Below are positions 1-9,172 of a stretch of 64,000 nucleotides of DNA, one piece after another. Each line of letters begins with the position of its first letter. Position 1 is the first letter of the stretch. Position numbers and translations under genes: made by a program. The stretch is from Breoghania sp963678585 (GTDB lineage Bacteria > Pseudomonadota > Alphaproteobacteria > Rhizobiales > Stappiaceae), in the NCBI GenBank assembly GCA_963678585.2, contig CAXXGA010000002.1:1116001-1180000 (forward strand), given 5' to 3'. A model generated the notes under the pieces. That model ran no database searches. It saw nothing but the letters and a program-made list of their open reading frames with translations, and was not told the origin of the DNA.

Positions 1-1302
1 CTGGAAGAGGCGCGAAAGATCGGGCTATCGGTGCTGGTGGCCGATCACCATCAGGTCGGAGAGACGCTTCCGCCCTGCGAGGCGCTGGTCAATCCGAACC
101 GTCAGGACGATCTGTCGGGGCAGGGGCATCTGGCGGCTGTCGGCGTCACGTTTCTGGTGCTTGTCGCGCTCATGCGTGAGTTGAAGAAACGGCGATATTT
201 CAATGGAAATGCGCCGGATCTTCTTTCATGGCTCGATCTGGTGGCGCTTGGGACAGTGTGCGATGTGGTGCCGCTTCAAGGGCTCAACCGTGCCTATGTG
301 ACGAAGGGCATCGTGGCGATGCACCGCCGCGCCAATGCCGGGCTTGCAGCACTTGCCGATGTCTCGCGCGTCAACGGTCCGCTGACGCCCTATCATCTGG
401 GTTTCCTGCTCGGACCGCGCATCAATGCGGGCGGGCGCATCGGCGATGCCGCCCTCGGTGCACGCCTCCTTTCCACCGATGATACGCGTCTTGCCGGCGA
501 GATCGCAGGCCAACTGGATCGTCTCAACAGCGAAAGGCAGGCCATGGAAGTGGCCATGCTGGAGGAGGGCGAGGCGCAGGCCATGGCCGTCATGCTGGAT
601 GGGGAAGGGCCTGCCGTGCTGGTGACGGGCGCGGACGACTGGCATCCCGGCGTCGTCGGCCTGATCGCCTCACGGCTGAAGGAACGCCATCGCCGCCCGG
701 CGTTCGCCATCGCCTTCGATGCCGATGGCGTCGGGACGGCATCCGGTCGATCCGTGCCGGGTGTTGATCTCGGTGCTGCCGTTCGTGCGGCCGTCGAAGC
801 GGGCATTCTGGTCAAGGGGGGCGGACATGCCATGGCGGCGGGGCTCACCGTGAAGCGCGACCGGGTGCCGGATCTCAAGGTTTTCATGGAAGAACGCCTT
901 GCCGCCGAAGTGGCCGCTTCGCGTGAGGACCATGTGTTGAAGGTGGATGGCGCGATCACGGCGTCGGGCGCAACGCTCGACCTGATGAACCTTCTGGAGA
1001 AGGCCGGGCCCTACGGGGCTGGGCATTCCGAGCCGATCTTCGCGTTACCCGCCCATCGGGTGACCTTCGCCGACAAGGTAGGTAACGGCCATGTGCGGCT
1101 GTCGCTGGCGGCCAATGACCGAGCCTCCATCAAGGGGATTGCATTTCGCTGTGCCGATCAGCCTTTGGGGCAGGTTTTGCTGGGCGCGCGGGGCAAGATG
1201 CTCCATGTCGCGGGCTGTCTGTCGCTTGATCACTGGCAGGGGACGCCGAAAGTGCAGATGCGGGTGCTCGATGCGGCCGAGCCTCGACTTGGCCAGCACT
1301 GA
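1..1302 (+). CDS. recJ: Single-stranded-DNA-specific exonuclease RecJ (5'-truncated by window edge)
   Basis: RecJ is the 5'-3' single-strand exonuclease of RecF-pathway recombination and mismatch repair. The window starts inside the gene, and the reading frame is open from base 1, so about 433 C-terminal residues are visible. The DHH motif (ADHHQ) lies near residue 15 of the visible part, GPRINAGGRIGDA near residue 138, and the DHHA1 glycine-rich motif KGGGHAMAAGL near residue 272. A C-terminal OB-like domain follows. The N-terminal DHH motifs lie outside the window. The next gene is on the same strand, about 100 bp downstream. The family assignment is secure. Confidence 0.95.
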   Translation: MEEARKIGLSVLVADHHQVGETLPPCEALVNPNRQDDLSGQGHLAAVGVTFLVLVALMRELKKRRYFNGNAPDLLSWLDLVALGTVCDVVPLQGLNRAYVTKGIVAMHRRANAGLAALADVSRVNGPLTPYHLGFLLGPRINAGGRIGDAALGARLLSTDDTRLAGEIAGQLDRLNSERQAMEVAMLEEGEAQAMAVMLDGEGPAVLVTGADDWHPGVVGLIASRLKERHRRPAFAIAFDADGVGTASGRSVPGVDLGAAVRAAVEAGILVKGGGHAMAAGLTVKRDRVPDLKVFMEERLAAEVAASREDHVLKVDGAITASGATLDLMNLLEKAGPYGAGHSEPIFALPAHRVTFADKVGNGHVRLSLAANDRASIKGIAFRCADQPLGQVLLGARGKMLHVAGCLSLDHWQGTPKVQMRVLDAAEPRLGQH

Positions 1303-1407
1303 GCCAAGGCTGTGTCGGTAGTATTTGTCGAATTTGCTACCGCCCATTAACCATAGTGAAACCGCACAAGCCTAAGGTGTGTCCATCCGATGATCTGGAG
1401 GTCCAGG

Positions 1408-1608
1408 ATGGACAATCACTCCGACGTACATGCGGTGCTGGCCGAACTCCGCTCAAGCGCAGAACGCGCCGAGGCCGCGCTCCAGCAAGTCCAGTTGCGC
1501 CGCGATCCGCGCATCATGCCGCCTCCCGGCATGATGGCGACTTTGTGCCTTGCTTCCATGCCCGCGACAATCGTCAAGCGCATGGTGATCCGTCCCAGGT
1601 TGCAATAA
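1408..1608 (+). CDS. Small hypothetical protein (66 aa)
   Basis: I do not recognise this gene. A good Shine-Dalgarno sequence (GGAGGT, 1397-1402) sits 5 nt before the ATG at 1408. The product has a short charged, probably helical N-terminus (AELRSSAERAEAALQQVQ) and a more hydrophobic, methionine-rich C-terminus. It is the only translatable signal in the roughly 400 bp between recJ and the convergent ROK gene. The ribosome-binding site argues for translation, but there is no family support, so it may be spurious. Confidence 0.35.
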   Translation: MDNHSDVHAVLAELRSSAERAEAALQQVQLRRDPRIMPPPGMMATLCLASMPATIVKRMVIRPRLQ

Positions 1609-1703
1609 AGGCATTTTGCTCAAGAGCGGGGCGCGCGAGAGATCCAGCGCCCTTTTAGCCACCGGACGGATATTTCCCGAAAACGCCTTTCGGCTTTCCG
1701 ACA

Positions 1704-2999
1704 TCAAACGCGGACAGGGGTGCCCTTCTTGCCGCTGCTGCGCGTCTTGCGGCCCGGTGCGCGCGGTGTTGCGAAGAATTCCCGGTCCAGCCTGCGCAGC
1801 GCGCCGGCGAGCATGCCTGCGCCAATCAGGTCTTCGGTGGAGGAGTGAGGCTCAATGGCGATGCCCCTGCGCAGATCTTTCACCAACGCCTCTTTCAATG
1901 CCTGATGCATGGCCGTTTCCAACAGGCCGAAGGCGAGCATCCCCGTTCCCGTAATCGCAACAAGGCGCGGGTCGAAGAGCGCGATCAGGCGCGCAAGGCC
2001 GTAGCCGAGGGCCCGGCCTGCCTCCGCGAATGCGTCGAGGGCCTTCCTGTCGCCCGCCTGCGCCCGGTCCACCAGCTCCGGCAGCGTGTCCGGGCCGACC
2101 TCCAGTTTCCACGGGTCGAAATCGTCCGGCAGCCCGTTGGCGGCGCGAAGGATGCTGTAGATGCCAAGATAGGCCTCCAGACAACCGCGCTTTCCGCATC
2201 TGCAAAGCCTGCCGCCCGGCACATGGTTGGTATGGCCGAATTCCGCCGCCGACCCGGTCTCTCCGGTGAAGAGCTGGCCGTCCGTATAAAGGCCCATACC
2301 GACGCCGAAATCTATGAACACGACGGCGAAGGTGCCTCCGTAGCGCAGTGGATTGGCGCCGTGCAGGGCTTCGGCGATCATGTTCGCATCATTGGAGAGC
2401 CTGCAAGGCACCCGGAAGGCGCGTTTGAGCGGGGCTGTGATCGCCACGCCGGGCTCGCTGAAGGCCGGGCTCCAGACGACCGTGCCCGCACGCGCATCGA
2501 CGAAGCCTTGTGCGGTAACGACGATTTCGGCAAGCGGCGGGAAGCCGGGTTCGTTGCGCATCAGAAACGTCGTGATGGTCTCCGCCAGCAGGGGGCCAAA
2601 CTCCGCCGCCGAGGTTCCCAGCGTGTCGAGGACGACATTCGCCTGCGCCAGCCGTCGGCCGGAATAATCGGCAAGGATCATTTCCACCTTGCCGAGCGAA
2701 AGCTTGACCGCGAGTACGCTGGCTGCTCTTGGGGCAAGCGAAAGCGCCGTCCGTGGCCGTCCCCTGTGCGCAGGCGCGGCCGGCTCAGCCGGAGCCTCGT
2801 TCCATTCCTCGATGAGCCCTTCGCTGAGCAACGCCGCTGTGATGGCCGTGACAGTCGACGGACTGAGGCCGGTCGCCTGTCCAAGCTCGATGCGTGCCAT
2901 CGTTCCGGATCGGCGCAGGGCCTGGAGAATGATCCCGCGGTTTTGTTGTCTTATTTGTTCTCGATCGGCCTTTTGCGTCACGTCCGGGCTCGTTCCCAT
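1704..2999 (-). CDS. ROK family transcriptional regulator (NagC/XylR type)
   Basis: This 431-residue protein has a MarR-like winged helix at the N-terminus (about residues 12-65: QNRGIILQALRRSG, then LSPSTVTAITAALLSEGLIEE). A ROK sugar-kinase-fold domain follows. Near residue 255 it carries the ROK zinc signature CRCGKRGCLEAYLG, and before it the phosphate-loop-like DFGVGMG stretch. ROK regulators of this length usually repress sugar uptake or catabolism genes and respond to a sugar ligand, which cannot be read here. I chose the start MGTSPDVTQ at 2999; the open frame extends upstream, but that extension lacks family character. No sugar operon lies beside it. Confidence 0.88.
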   Translation of the reverse strand: MGTSPDVTQKADREQIRQQNRGIILQALRRSGTMARIELGQATGLSPSTVTAITAALLSEGLIEEWNEAPAEPAAPAHRGRPRTALSLAPRAASVLAVKLSLGKVEMILADYSGRRLAQANVVLDTLGTSAAEFGPLLAETITTFLMRNEPGFPPLAEIVVTAQGFVDARAGTVVWSPAFSEPGVAITAPLKRAFRVPCRLSNDANMIAEALHGANPLRYGGTFAVVFIDFGVGMGLYTDGQLFTGETGSAAEFGHTNHVPGGRLCRCGKRGCLEAYLGIYSILRAANGLPDDFDPWKLEVGPDTLPELVDRAQAGDRKALDAFAEAGRALGYGLARLIALFDPRLVAITGTGMLAFGLLETAMHQALKEALVKDLRRGIAIEPHSSTEDLIGAGMLAGALRRLDREFFATPRAPGRKTRSSGKKGTPVRV

Positions 3000-3598
3000 T
3001 ATCTGCTCGTGTGTTCGGCTTGCCCCGATTGCCCCCGGGAATGAAATGGCGGCAGAGATCACGCACTGTAAGCGCAATAATGAGGCCTGCCGAAGATATT
3101 CGCATTGAAGCCCCGTGCGGTTCTTCAAGAAAACGGCAGACACAAGCCGGCGTTGCAACTTTCTGCGATCTCGACCGCATCTTGGCAGCAAGTTGGCCTG
3201 ATTCGGGCCGTGCAAAGGCGATTTCCGGGTTCATGTGCCCGGCGCGCAACACACCTTCGTGAATGTTTCAGCTAACACTCTTGGCAGAGTGGGTGCGCCC
3301 CCTTTCGGCCACGTTTCTGCGGGCAAGTATGTCCACGAAAGGTGAGGCGCAGTCCCCGGACGATGTCGGAACGGGAAGAACAAATTCGAATGCGCCGCCG
3401 ATGATACGGGACGTTTACCCCTTTGGGGCACGTTCGCAGGGTAAGCGGAAGAAGCCGCCGCAGAAGGTGACGGAAAGCCGGAACCGGAAGCCAGGATGGC
3501 GATGAGCTGCCAGGGGGCAGTAACTGGGTCGCCGCCATGAGCGCCGGGATGAGGTTTGCCTGCACCGCAGCGGACTTTCGCGGAGTGACAAACAGAAA
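3000..3598. other. 599-bp divergent intergenic region
   Basis: This gap lies between the divergent ROK and exoR-like genes and should hold both promoters. One small dyad is visible at 3276-3291 (CACTCT-TGGC-AGAGTG), a possible operator. I see no RNA gene or convincing ORF; the short open frames here have no ribosome-binding site and atypical composition. Confidence 0.5.
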
Positions 3599-4420
3599 AT
3601 GATCATGCGGAAGACCAACGCGATCTTTTATCTGGCAGGTGTGCTGGCGATCTGCCCGCTCAATTCGAGCATGGCATTCGATCCCGGAGCCTCGACGGAA
3701 TCCCGGGCGACGAGCCCGAGCGAGGCGTTCAGGCTGGGCGCACGTGCCTATTTTGCCGGAAACAAGGAAAAGGCGGTCGACGCCTTGTCTTTTGCTGCTG
3801 CCAACGGCGTGCCTGCCGCGCAGTGGAAACTCGGGCGCATGTATGCCGATGGCGACGGCGTGGCCGAGGATGATCTGAAGGCGTTCGAATATTTTTCCTC
3901 GATTGCCGATCAGCATGCCGACGACTCGCCCGGCTCCTCGCAGGCACCCTATGTGGCCTCTGCCTTCGTCGCGCTCGGCTCCTATTATCTGACCGGCATC
4001 CAGAACACGGCAGTGAAGCCCAACGTGCGCCGTGCGCGCGAGATCTTCACCTATGCCGCGTCCTATTTCGGCAATGCGGATGCGCAGTACAATCTCGGCC
4101 GCCTCTATCTCGCCGGCTCGCCCGGCGACGATCCTGATCCGCACATGGCCGCGCGCTGGCTGAAGCTGGCTGCCAGCAAGGGGCACTATGAAGCGCAGGC
4201 AGCCCTCGGTGAGTTGATGTTCTTCGAGGACACCATCGCCAAGAACCGCGTCCGAGGTCTGATGTGGCTGACCGTCGCCATGCCGCGTGCGCATGGCGAA
4301 AAGGATGCCTGGATCGTGGACGCGCAGGAACGTGCCTTTTCTCTGGCGAACGAAAGCGAGCGCCGTCGTGCGGTGATGCTGGCCCAACGCTGGGAAAAGA
4401 AGGACATCGCCTCTCGCTGA
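3599..4420 (+). CDS. exoR: Periplasmic Sel1-repeat protein, ExoR-like
   Basis: The product is 273 aa, with a signal peptide (about residues 1-26, ending SSMAFD) and Sel1/TPR-like repeats. These include AAANGVPAAQWKLGRMYADGDGV, NADAQYNLGRLYLAGSPG and GHYEAQAALGELMF (given in parts). The order of repeats, the tail QERAFSLANESERRRA and the length match rhizobial ExoR (about 268 aa). ExoR is the periplasmic inhibitor of the ExoS-ChvI two-component system, which controls exopolysaccharide synthesis, motility and acid response. Start is ATG 3599 or ATG 3605. A strong terminator follows. Orthology is inferred from recalled family features, not from an alignment. Confidence 0.8.
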   Translation: MIMRKTNAIFYLAGVLAICPLNSSMAFDPGASTESRATSPSEAFRLGARAYFAGNKEKAVDALSFAAANGVPAAQWKLGRMYADGDGVAEDDLKAFEYFSSIADQHADDSPGSSQAPYVASAFVALGSYYLTGIQNTAVKPNVRRAREIFTYAASYFGNADAQYNLGRLYLAGSPGDDPDPHMAARWLKLAASKGHYEAQAALGELMFFEDTIAKNRVRGLMWLTVAMPRAHGEKDAWIVDAQERAFSLANESERRRAVMLAQRWEKKDIASR

Positions 4421-4440
4421 GGCGCTTGTCAGCGAACATG

Positions 4441-4480
4441 AAAAAGGCCGCCGGGTCATGCCGGGCGGCCTTTTGTTTTT
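4441..4480 (+). terminator. Rho-independent terminator, bidirectional
   Basis: The stem is GGCCGCC (4446-4452) paired with GGCGGCC (4464-4470), followed by TTTTGTTTTT and preceded by AAAAA. It sits between the convergent exoR-like and ABC-F genes and could stop transcription from both sides. Confidence 0.88.
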
Positions 4481-4522
4481 CAGCCGACCGTGAAAGGCGG
4501 ATTACGGCAGGCGGATGGCCTC

Positions 4523-6403
4523 CTATCCCGCATTCGCCTCTTCGTATTCACCGGAAAGCTCCAGCCAGTTCTCTTCCGCTTCCGCCAGCGCCTTTTCCGT
4601 ATCGGAGCGCTTCTTGGCAAGCTTCGTCGCCTTGGCCGGATCCTTCACATAGAGGTCCGGATCGGCCAAAAGGCCGTCGAGACGTTCAAGCTCGCCCTGA
4701 TGCTTTTCCATCAGCTTTTCCGCGGCCTGAATTTTCTTGCGCAGCGGGGCTAACTGCGCGCGACGGTCGGCTGCCTCGCGGCGGCGGTCCTGTGCGGATG
4801 CCTGCTTCTCGGTGTCTTTCTGGGCGGAGCGTTCGTCGCGTCCGGTCTGAAGGATCAGCCGCCGGTAGTCCTCCATGTCGCCGTCATAAGGCTTGACCGT
4901 CCCGTCCGCCACAAGCCACAGGGCGTCGGCGCAAGCCTCCACCAGATGGCGGTCGTGGCTGATGAGAACGACCGCGCCCTGAAAGGCGTTGAGCGCCTGC
5001 ATGAGCGCTTCGCGGCTGTCGATATCGAGGTGGTTGGTCGGCTCGTCGAGGATCAGCAGGTTCGGACCGTTGAAGGTCACTAGCCCCAGAAGAAGGCGCG
5101 CCTTCTCGCCGCCTGAGAGGTCCTTGGCGGGCGTGTCCATGCGGTCGGTCGGAAGACCGAAACGGGCGACCCGCGCACGTACTTTCGCCTCGGGCTCGCC
5201 CACCATCAGGGCGCGCACGTGAGCGACCGCAGAGTTGGCCGGAACCAGCTCGTCGAGCTGATGCTGGGCGAAATAGGCGACTTCGATCCTGTTCGCGCGC
5301 ACCACATGGCCCGCCATCGGCTTCAGCCGGTCGGCGATGAGCTTGGCGAAGGTGGACTTGCCGTTGCCGTTTGCGCCCAGAAGGGCAATCCGGTCATCGG
5401 GATCGAGCCGCAGGTTGAGGTGGCGCAGCACCGGCTTGTCGTCATAGCCGACAGAACCGCCCTCCACCGACAGGAGCGGCGGGGCCGCCTGCGTCTGCGG
5501 ATCGGGAAAGGCGAGCGGAAGGCTCGATTCCTCGACGATGGCCGCGATGGGTTGCAAGCGTTCCAGCATCTTGAGCCGGGACTGGGCCTGCCGGGCCTTG
5601 GTCGCCTTGGCGCGGAAGCGGTCCACGAAGGCCTGCATGTGCTTGCGCTGCTGTTCCTGTTTCTCGCGCTGCTTTTCCGCCTGCATGATCTGCTCGCGGC
5701 GCTGGCGTTCGAAACTGTCATAACCGCCGCGATAGGTGGTGAGCTTGTTGCCCTCCAGATGCACGATGGTATCGACCGCCTTGTTGAGAAGGTCGCGGTC
5801 ATGCGAAATCAGCACGACCGTATGCGGATAGCGCGCCACATAGTTCTCAAGCCACAGCGTGCCTTCCAGATCGAGATAGTTGGTCGGCTCGTCGAGCAGC
5901 AGAAGATCTGGCTCGGAGAAAAGAACCGCGGCGAGCGCCACCCGCATCCGCCAGCCGCCGGAAAAGGCCGAGCAGGGCTGGGCCTGCGCCTTCGCATCGA
6001 AGCCGAGCCCGTAAAGGATCGCGCCCGCGCGCGCTTCCGCTGAATGGGCGTCGATATCGGCAAGGCGGGTGTGAATTTCGGCGATCCGGTTGGGATCGGT
6101 GGCCGTCTCCGCCTCCGCCATCAGGGCGGACCGCTCGGTATCGGCGGCCAGAACCACGTCGATCAGGCTGGTTTCGGAACCCGGAGCTTCCTGCGCGACC
6201 TGCCCGATGCGGGCCTGTCGGCGAATGGTGATAGCCCCTGACTCCGGCGCGATATCGCCGTTGATCAGCTTGAACAGCGTCGTCTTGCCCGAACCGTTGC
6301 GTCCCACGAGCCCCACCTTCGCGCCATCGGGAATGACGGCGGTGGCATGGTCGAGAAGCGTGCGTCCGGCAATGCGGTAGGTGAGATCATTTACATGCAG
6401 CAT
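4523..6403 (-). CDS. ABC-F family ATP-binding protein
   Basis: A soluble 626-aa protein with two ABC domains and no membrane segment. Domain 1 has Walker A GRNGSGKTT (residues 34-42), signature FSGGWRMRVALA and Walker B LLLLDEPTNYLD. A charged linker rich in Q/K/R follows. Domain 2 has GANGNGKST, LSGGEKARLLLG and LLILDEPTNHLD. The C-terminus (about residues 530-626) is a coiled coil of the Uup/YheS type. ABC-F proteins act on ribosomes or, for Uup, on branched DNA intermediates. I chose the start MLHVNDLTYRI, the conserved beginning of domain 1; the upstream extension looks non-coding. Confidence 0.92.
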   Translation of the reverse strand: MLHVNDLTYRIAGRTLLDHATAVIPDGAKVGLVGRNGSGKTTLFKLINGDIAPESGAITIRRQARIGQVAQEAPGSETSLIDVVLAADTERSALMAEAETATDPNRIAEIHTRLADIDAHSAEARAGAILYGLGFDAKAQAQPCSAFSGGWRMRVALAAVLFSEPDLLLLDEPTNYLDLEGTLWLENYVARYPHTVVLISHDRDLLNKAVDTIVHLEGNKLTTYRGGYDSFERQRREQIMQAEKQREKQEQQRKHMQAFVDRFRAKATKARQAQSRLKMLERLQPIAAIVEESSLPLAFPDPQTQAAPPLLSVEGGSVGYDDKPVLRHLNLRLDPDDRIALLGANGNGKSTFAKLIADRLKPMAGHVVRANRIEVAYFAQHQLDELVPANSAVAHVRALMVGEPEAKVRARVARFGLPTDRMDTPAKDLSGGEKARLLLGLVTFNGPNLLILDEPTNHLDIDSREALMQALNAFQGAVVLISHDRHLVEACADALWLVADGTVKPYDGDMEDYRRLILQTGRDERSAQKDTEKQASAQDRRREAADRRAQLAPLRKKIQAAEKLMEKHQGELERLDGLLADPDLYVKDPAKATKLAKKRSDTEKALAEAEENWLELSGEYEEANAG

Positions 6404-6709
6404 GGTGCGCAACGTTTGGCGAAGGAAACGCCGCGATGCAAGGCCAAAGGCTGGAGAATCTGCAACTTGCGGGATTCTCTTCTTCAGGTTTCGACCGCCC
6501 CGCCATTCCCGCCGGTCAGCTTTCCCTCCCGTTCGGCCTTCCGCACCTGCTGCGCGTCCATGAGAGGGCAAAAAGCGCAACATCGCAAATTGTTGGCCCC
6601 ATGGCAGGCCGTATCGTGGCTCTTTGCCGTCTTGGCATTATGACTTACCGTTGCGGCAGGTTGGGCGGTTGGATCTCAACTTGTCGCCATTTGAGAGGGG
6701 TAATTGACG
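6404..6709. other. 306-bp intergenic region between divergent genes
   Basis: This region lies upstream of both the ABC-F gene (minus) and the cyclase-family gene (plus), so it should hold both promoters. I see no clear promoter pair, repeat or RNA gene. A purine-rich GAGAGGGG (6693-6700) serves as the ribosome-binding site for the start at 6710. Confidence 0.4.
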
Positions 6710-7534
6710 ATGTGTGTTCCCGGTTGCATGGAAATGGTTCAGAAGCGTCTGTCGCGACGTGGCTTCTTCAAGGGCGCAGGTGTCGCCACCGTCGGCGTTG
6801 CCAGCTTTCAGGCGTTTGCCCCGCCGCGCCCGGCTCAGGCCGCACCGGCGAGTTTCAGCAAGGTCGTCGACCTGACCCACGCGCTGGTTGAGGATTTTCC
6901 GACCTTCTTCGGCACGCCCCAGCTGGAGATCGAGGCCATGTTTGGCTTCGAGAAGGACGGTTTCAACGTCAACAAGTGGCATCTGGTGGAACACACGGGC
7001 ACCCACATGGATGCGCCGCTTCATTTCTCCAAGGAAGGGCTGTCCGTAGCCGAAATCCCGCCGGATCAACTCGTTCTGCCGCTTGCGGTCATCGATGTGA
7101 AGGCAAAGGCGGCCGAAGATCCCGACTATCAGGTCACCGCGGGCGATCTGGAGGAATGGGAAGCCGCCAACGGCAAGCTGCCGGAAGGGGGCTGCATCGC
7201 CATGAACTCGGGCTGGGGGGCCTACGCCACCACCGAGAAGTTCCGCAACGCGGACGCGGAGGGAAAAATGCACTTTCCCGGCTTCGGCATCGACGCCACA
7301 AAACTCGCGATGGAGCGGGGGCTTGTGGGGCTGGGCGTTGACACCCTGTCGCTCGATCACGGTCCTTCGCCCGATTTCGCCACGCACTACGCATGGCTGC
7401 CCTCGGGGCGATGGGGCATGGAAGCGATGGCAAATCTCGACGAGGTTCCGGCAACCGGGGCGACGCTCGTCGTGGGATCCCCGAAGATCGTCGGCGCTTC
7501 GGGCGGGCCGAGCCGTCTCTTCGCGCTGGTTTGA
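6710..7534 (+). CDS. Cyclase-family (KynB-like) metal-dependent hydrolase, Tat-exported
   Basis: The 274-aa product starts MCVPGCMEMVQKR and carries a twin-arginine signal (SRRGFFKGAG) with a hydrophobic stretch ending PRPAQAAP, so export in folded form is predicted. The family's metal-binding motif HTGTHMDAPLHF is intact at about residues 95-106. Families with this motif include kynurenine formamidase and isatin hydrolase; the substrate here cannot be read. I chose the start ATG 6710 for its ribosome-binding site; a TTG at 6704 is an alternative. The gene stands alone, convergent with an M23 peptidase gene. Confidence 0.87.
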   Translation: MCVPGCMEMVQKRLSRRGFFKGAGVATVGVASFQAFAPPRPAQAAPASFSKVVDLTHALVEDFPTFFGTPQLEIEAMFGFEKDGFNVNKWHLVEHTGTHMDAPLHFSKEGLSVAEIPPDQLVLPLAVIDVKAKAAEDPDYQVTAGDLEEWEAANGKLPEGGCIAMNSGWGAYATTEKFRNADAEGKMHFPGFGIDATKLAMERGLVGLGVDTLSLDHGPSPDFATHYAWLPSGRWGMEAMANLDEVPATGATLVVGSPKIVGASGGPSRLFALV

Positions 7535-7552
7535 GGCTGAAAAAATCATGTC

Positions 7553-7573
7553 GGGGGAGTGTCAGGCTCCCCC
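7553..7573. terminator. Hairpin between convergent genes, possible terminator
   Basis: GGGGGAG (7553-7559) pairs with CTCCCCC (7567-7573). On the minus strand the stem is followed after 8 nt by a T-run, so it could end the M23 transcript. On the plus strand there is no T-tract. Confidence 0.45.
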
Positions 7574-7608
7574 GGTCGGCGCGGTCACGCTTCAGACGAT
7601 GCGTGGCG

Positions 7609-9012
7609 TTACAGAATGCCTGCGAGCTTTTCGCCCGCGTTCAGGAACATCTCAGGATCGACGGTTCCCGACGGCAGGCGGGTCTCGTAATGCAGGTGCG
7701 ATCCCGTGCTGCGCCCGGTGCTGCCGACCTTGCCGATGACATCGCCGATTTCCACCGTATCGCCGACATTCGCGAGAATGCGGCTGAGATGTCCGAAACG
7801 GGTGGAGACGCCGTCTCCATGGTCGATTTCCACCATCAGTCCGTACCCGCCCTTGCGACCGGCGGAGACGACAGTACCCGCCGCCGTTGCATGGACGGGA
7901 GTGCCGGTGGGGGCGCGGAAATCGAGCCCGGTATGCATGGCCGGGCTGCGCAGGAACGGATCGAGCCGCGGCCCGTACGTGCTGCTGAAGGAAAGCGTGC
8001 CCGCAAGGGGGGAGGCGAACGGCAGAGCCTTGGCCCCGTCACGCAGGGTGGAGAGTTTCGCGACGGCCTTTTCCGCGCGGGCCAAGCGTGCATCGAAGCT
8101 CACGCTCGTGATCGGCACGAAAGGACCGCCAATCCCTTCGCCGTCCAGGTCGAGATCGAGGCCGAGAGAGCGGGTGACCCGCTCGATACGGGCAATCCTG
8201 CGTTCCGCTGCTACCGCGATGAGATCGAGTGCGGTTTCCGACTGGCGGTTCATGACGTCAAGTGCGCTGTCGATGCGGCTCATGATGATCGCGTCGGCGC
8301 GAAGGGCCGCGGAGGCTCCGGTCGGTTCGGTTTTGGCCGGGGGCGTTGCGGGGGCTGCAGATGCTCCGGTCGGTTCGGTTTTGGCCGGGGGCGTTGCGAG
8401 GGCTGCAGATGCCCGGCGGTCGGCCTTCTTGGCTGCGCCGCTCATGGACCCGCGCAGGCCCAGCATGCTGACCGGCGCATCGATCGGGATCATCGTGCCG
8501 CCTGCGGCTTCGGCACTTTCCGGCAGCGTTCCGTCGAGCGTCAGCGCGGGGCGCGGTTTTGCGACAGGCAGGGGATCTGAAGTGGCGATGGTGAGCCCGC
8601 TCTCGGCTGCGCGCGCCAGAACATCGGCCACCCGGCTGTGGCGTGCATCGATTTCGCCCTGACGCTCCTTGAGCGCCTTGATCTGGGTTTCGTACTTGTG
8701 CTCGGCGACGAGGCCGCGGCTGGTGACTTCATCGACCCGCGCCCGCAGATTGGCGATGCGCTCCTCGTAGAGGCGCGTCTGCGTTGCATGGTTGAGCCTT
8801 GCGGTATCTGTGATGTCCTCGCGCAGCATCAGATAGCCGGCAGCGGCAAGGTATCCGCCGATCACCAGCATGCAGGTCCCCGCGGTAAGCCCCGCTATGA
8901 GCGGGCGGACCGTGAAGGAACTGGCATTGGCCCCGCGTGAAATGATGATGCGTAGCGGCGCCTTGCCCGCACAAGCGGATGTCTGGTCGTCGGAGGTGTC
9001 GGTCTGATGCAT
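7609..9012 (-). CDS. M23 family metallopeptidase (LytM/EnvC-like)
   Basis: A 467-aa inner-membrane-anchored protein. It has a cytoplasmic N-terminus, one membrane segment near residues 37-62 (LIAGLTAGTCMLVIGGYLAAAG), a coiled coil (TRLYEERIANLRARVDEV onward), a low-complexity Ala/Pro linker and a C-terminal M23 domain. The zinc ligands are present: HTGLDFRAP (HxxxD) and SHLHYE (HxH). Such proteins cut peptidoglycan cross-links or activate amidases during growth and division. I chose the start MHQTDTSDDQ over an upstream extension. The linker contains a tandem duplication (8315-8410). The gene is transcribed away from the DUF455-peroxiredoxin pair. Confidence 0.9.
   Translation of the reverse strand: MHQTDTSDDQTSACAGKAPLRIIISRGANASSFTVRPLIAGLTAGTCMLVIGGYLAAAGYLMLREDITDTARLNHATQTRLYEERIANLRARVDEVTSRGLVAEHKYETQIKALKERQGEIDARHSRVADVLARAAESGLTIATSDPLPVAKPRPALTLDGTLPESAEAAGGTMIPIDAPVSMLGLRGSMSGAAKKADRRASAALATPPAKTEPTGASAAPATPPAKTEPTGASAALRADAIIMSRIDSALDVMNRQSETALDLIAVAAERRIARIERVTRSLGLDLDLDGEGIGGPFVPITSVSFDARLARAEKAVAKLSTLRDGAKALPFASPLAGTLSFSSTYGPRLDPFLRSPAMHTGLDFRAPTGTPVHATAAGTVVSAGRKGGYGLMVEIDHGDGVSTRFGHLSRILANVGDTVEIGDVIGKVGSTGRSTGSHLHYETRLPSGTVDPEMFLNAGEKLAGIL
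8315..8410. repeat. 48-bp tandem duplication inside the M23 gene
   Basis: Two consecutive 48-bp units (8315-8362 and 8363-8410) are almost identical. They encode a repeated 16-residue block (PPAKTEPTGASAA) in the linker between coiled coil and catalytic domain. The length is a multiple of three, so the frame is kept. Confidence 0.9.
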
Positions 9013-9172
9013 GCAGAAATAACCGCGCAATCTTTGATCTGTCCGGCAAAAGGGGGGGGGCGTCGTCAGCGCAAGGCAGCGCAATCCAATGCGCTTGGCC
9101 CACTCGATTCCTCGCCCCAAGCCCTGAAAAGATTAAAGGCCAGTAAGGTTAACAAAGTCTTTTTGAGGCGGT

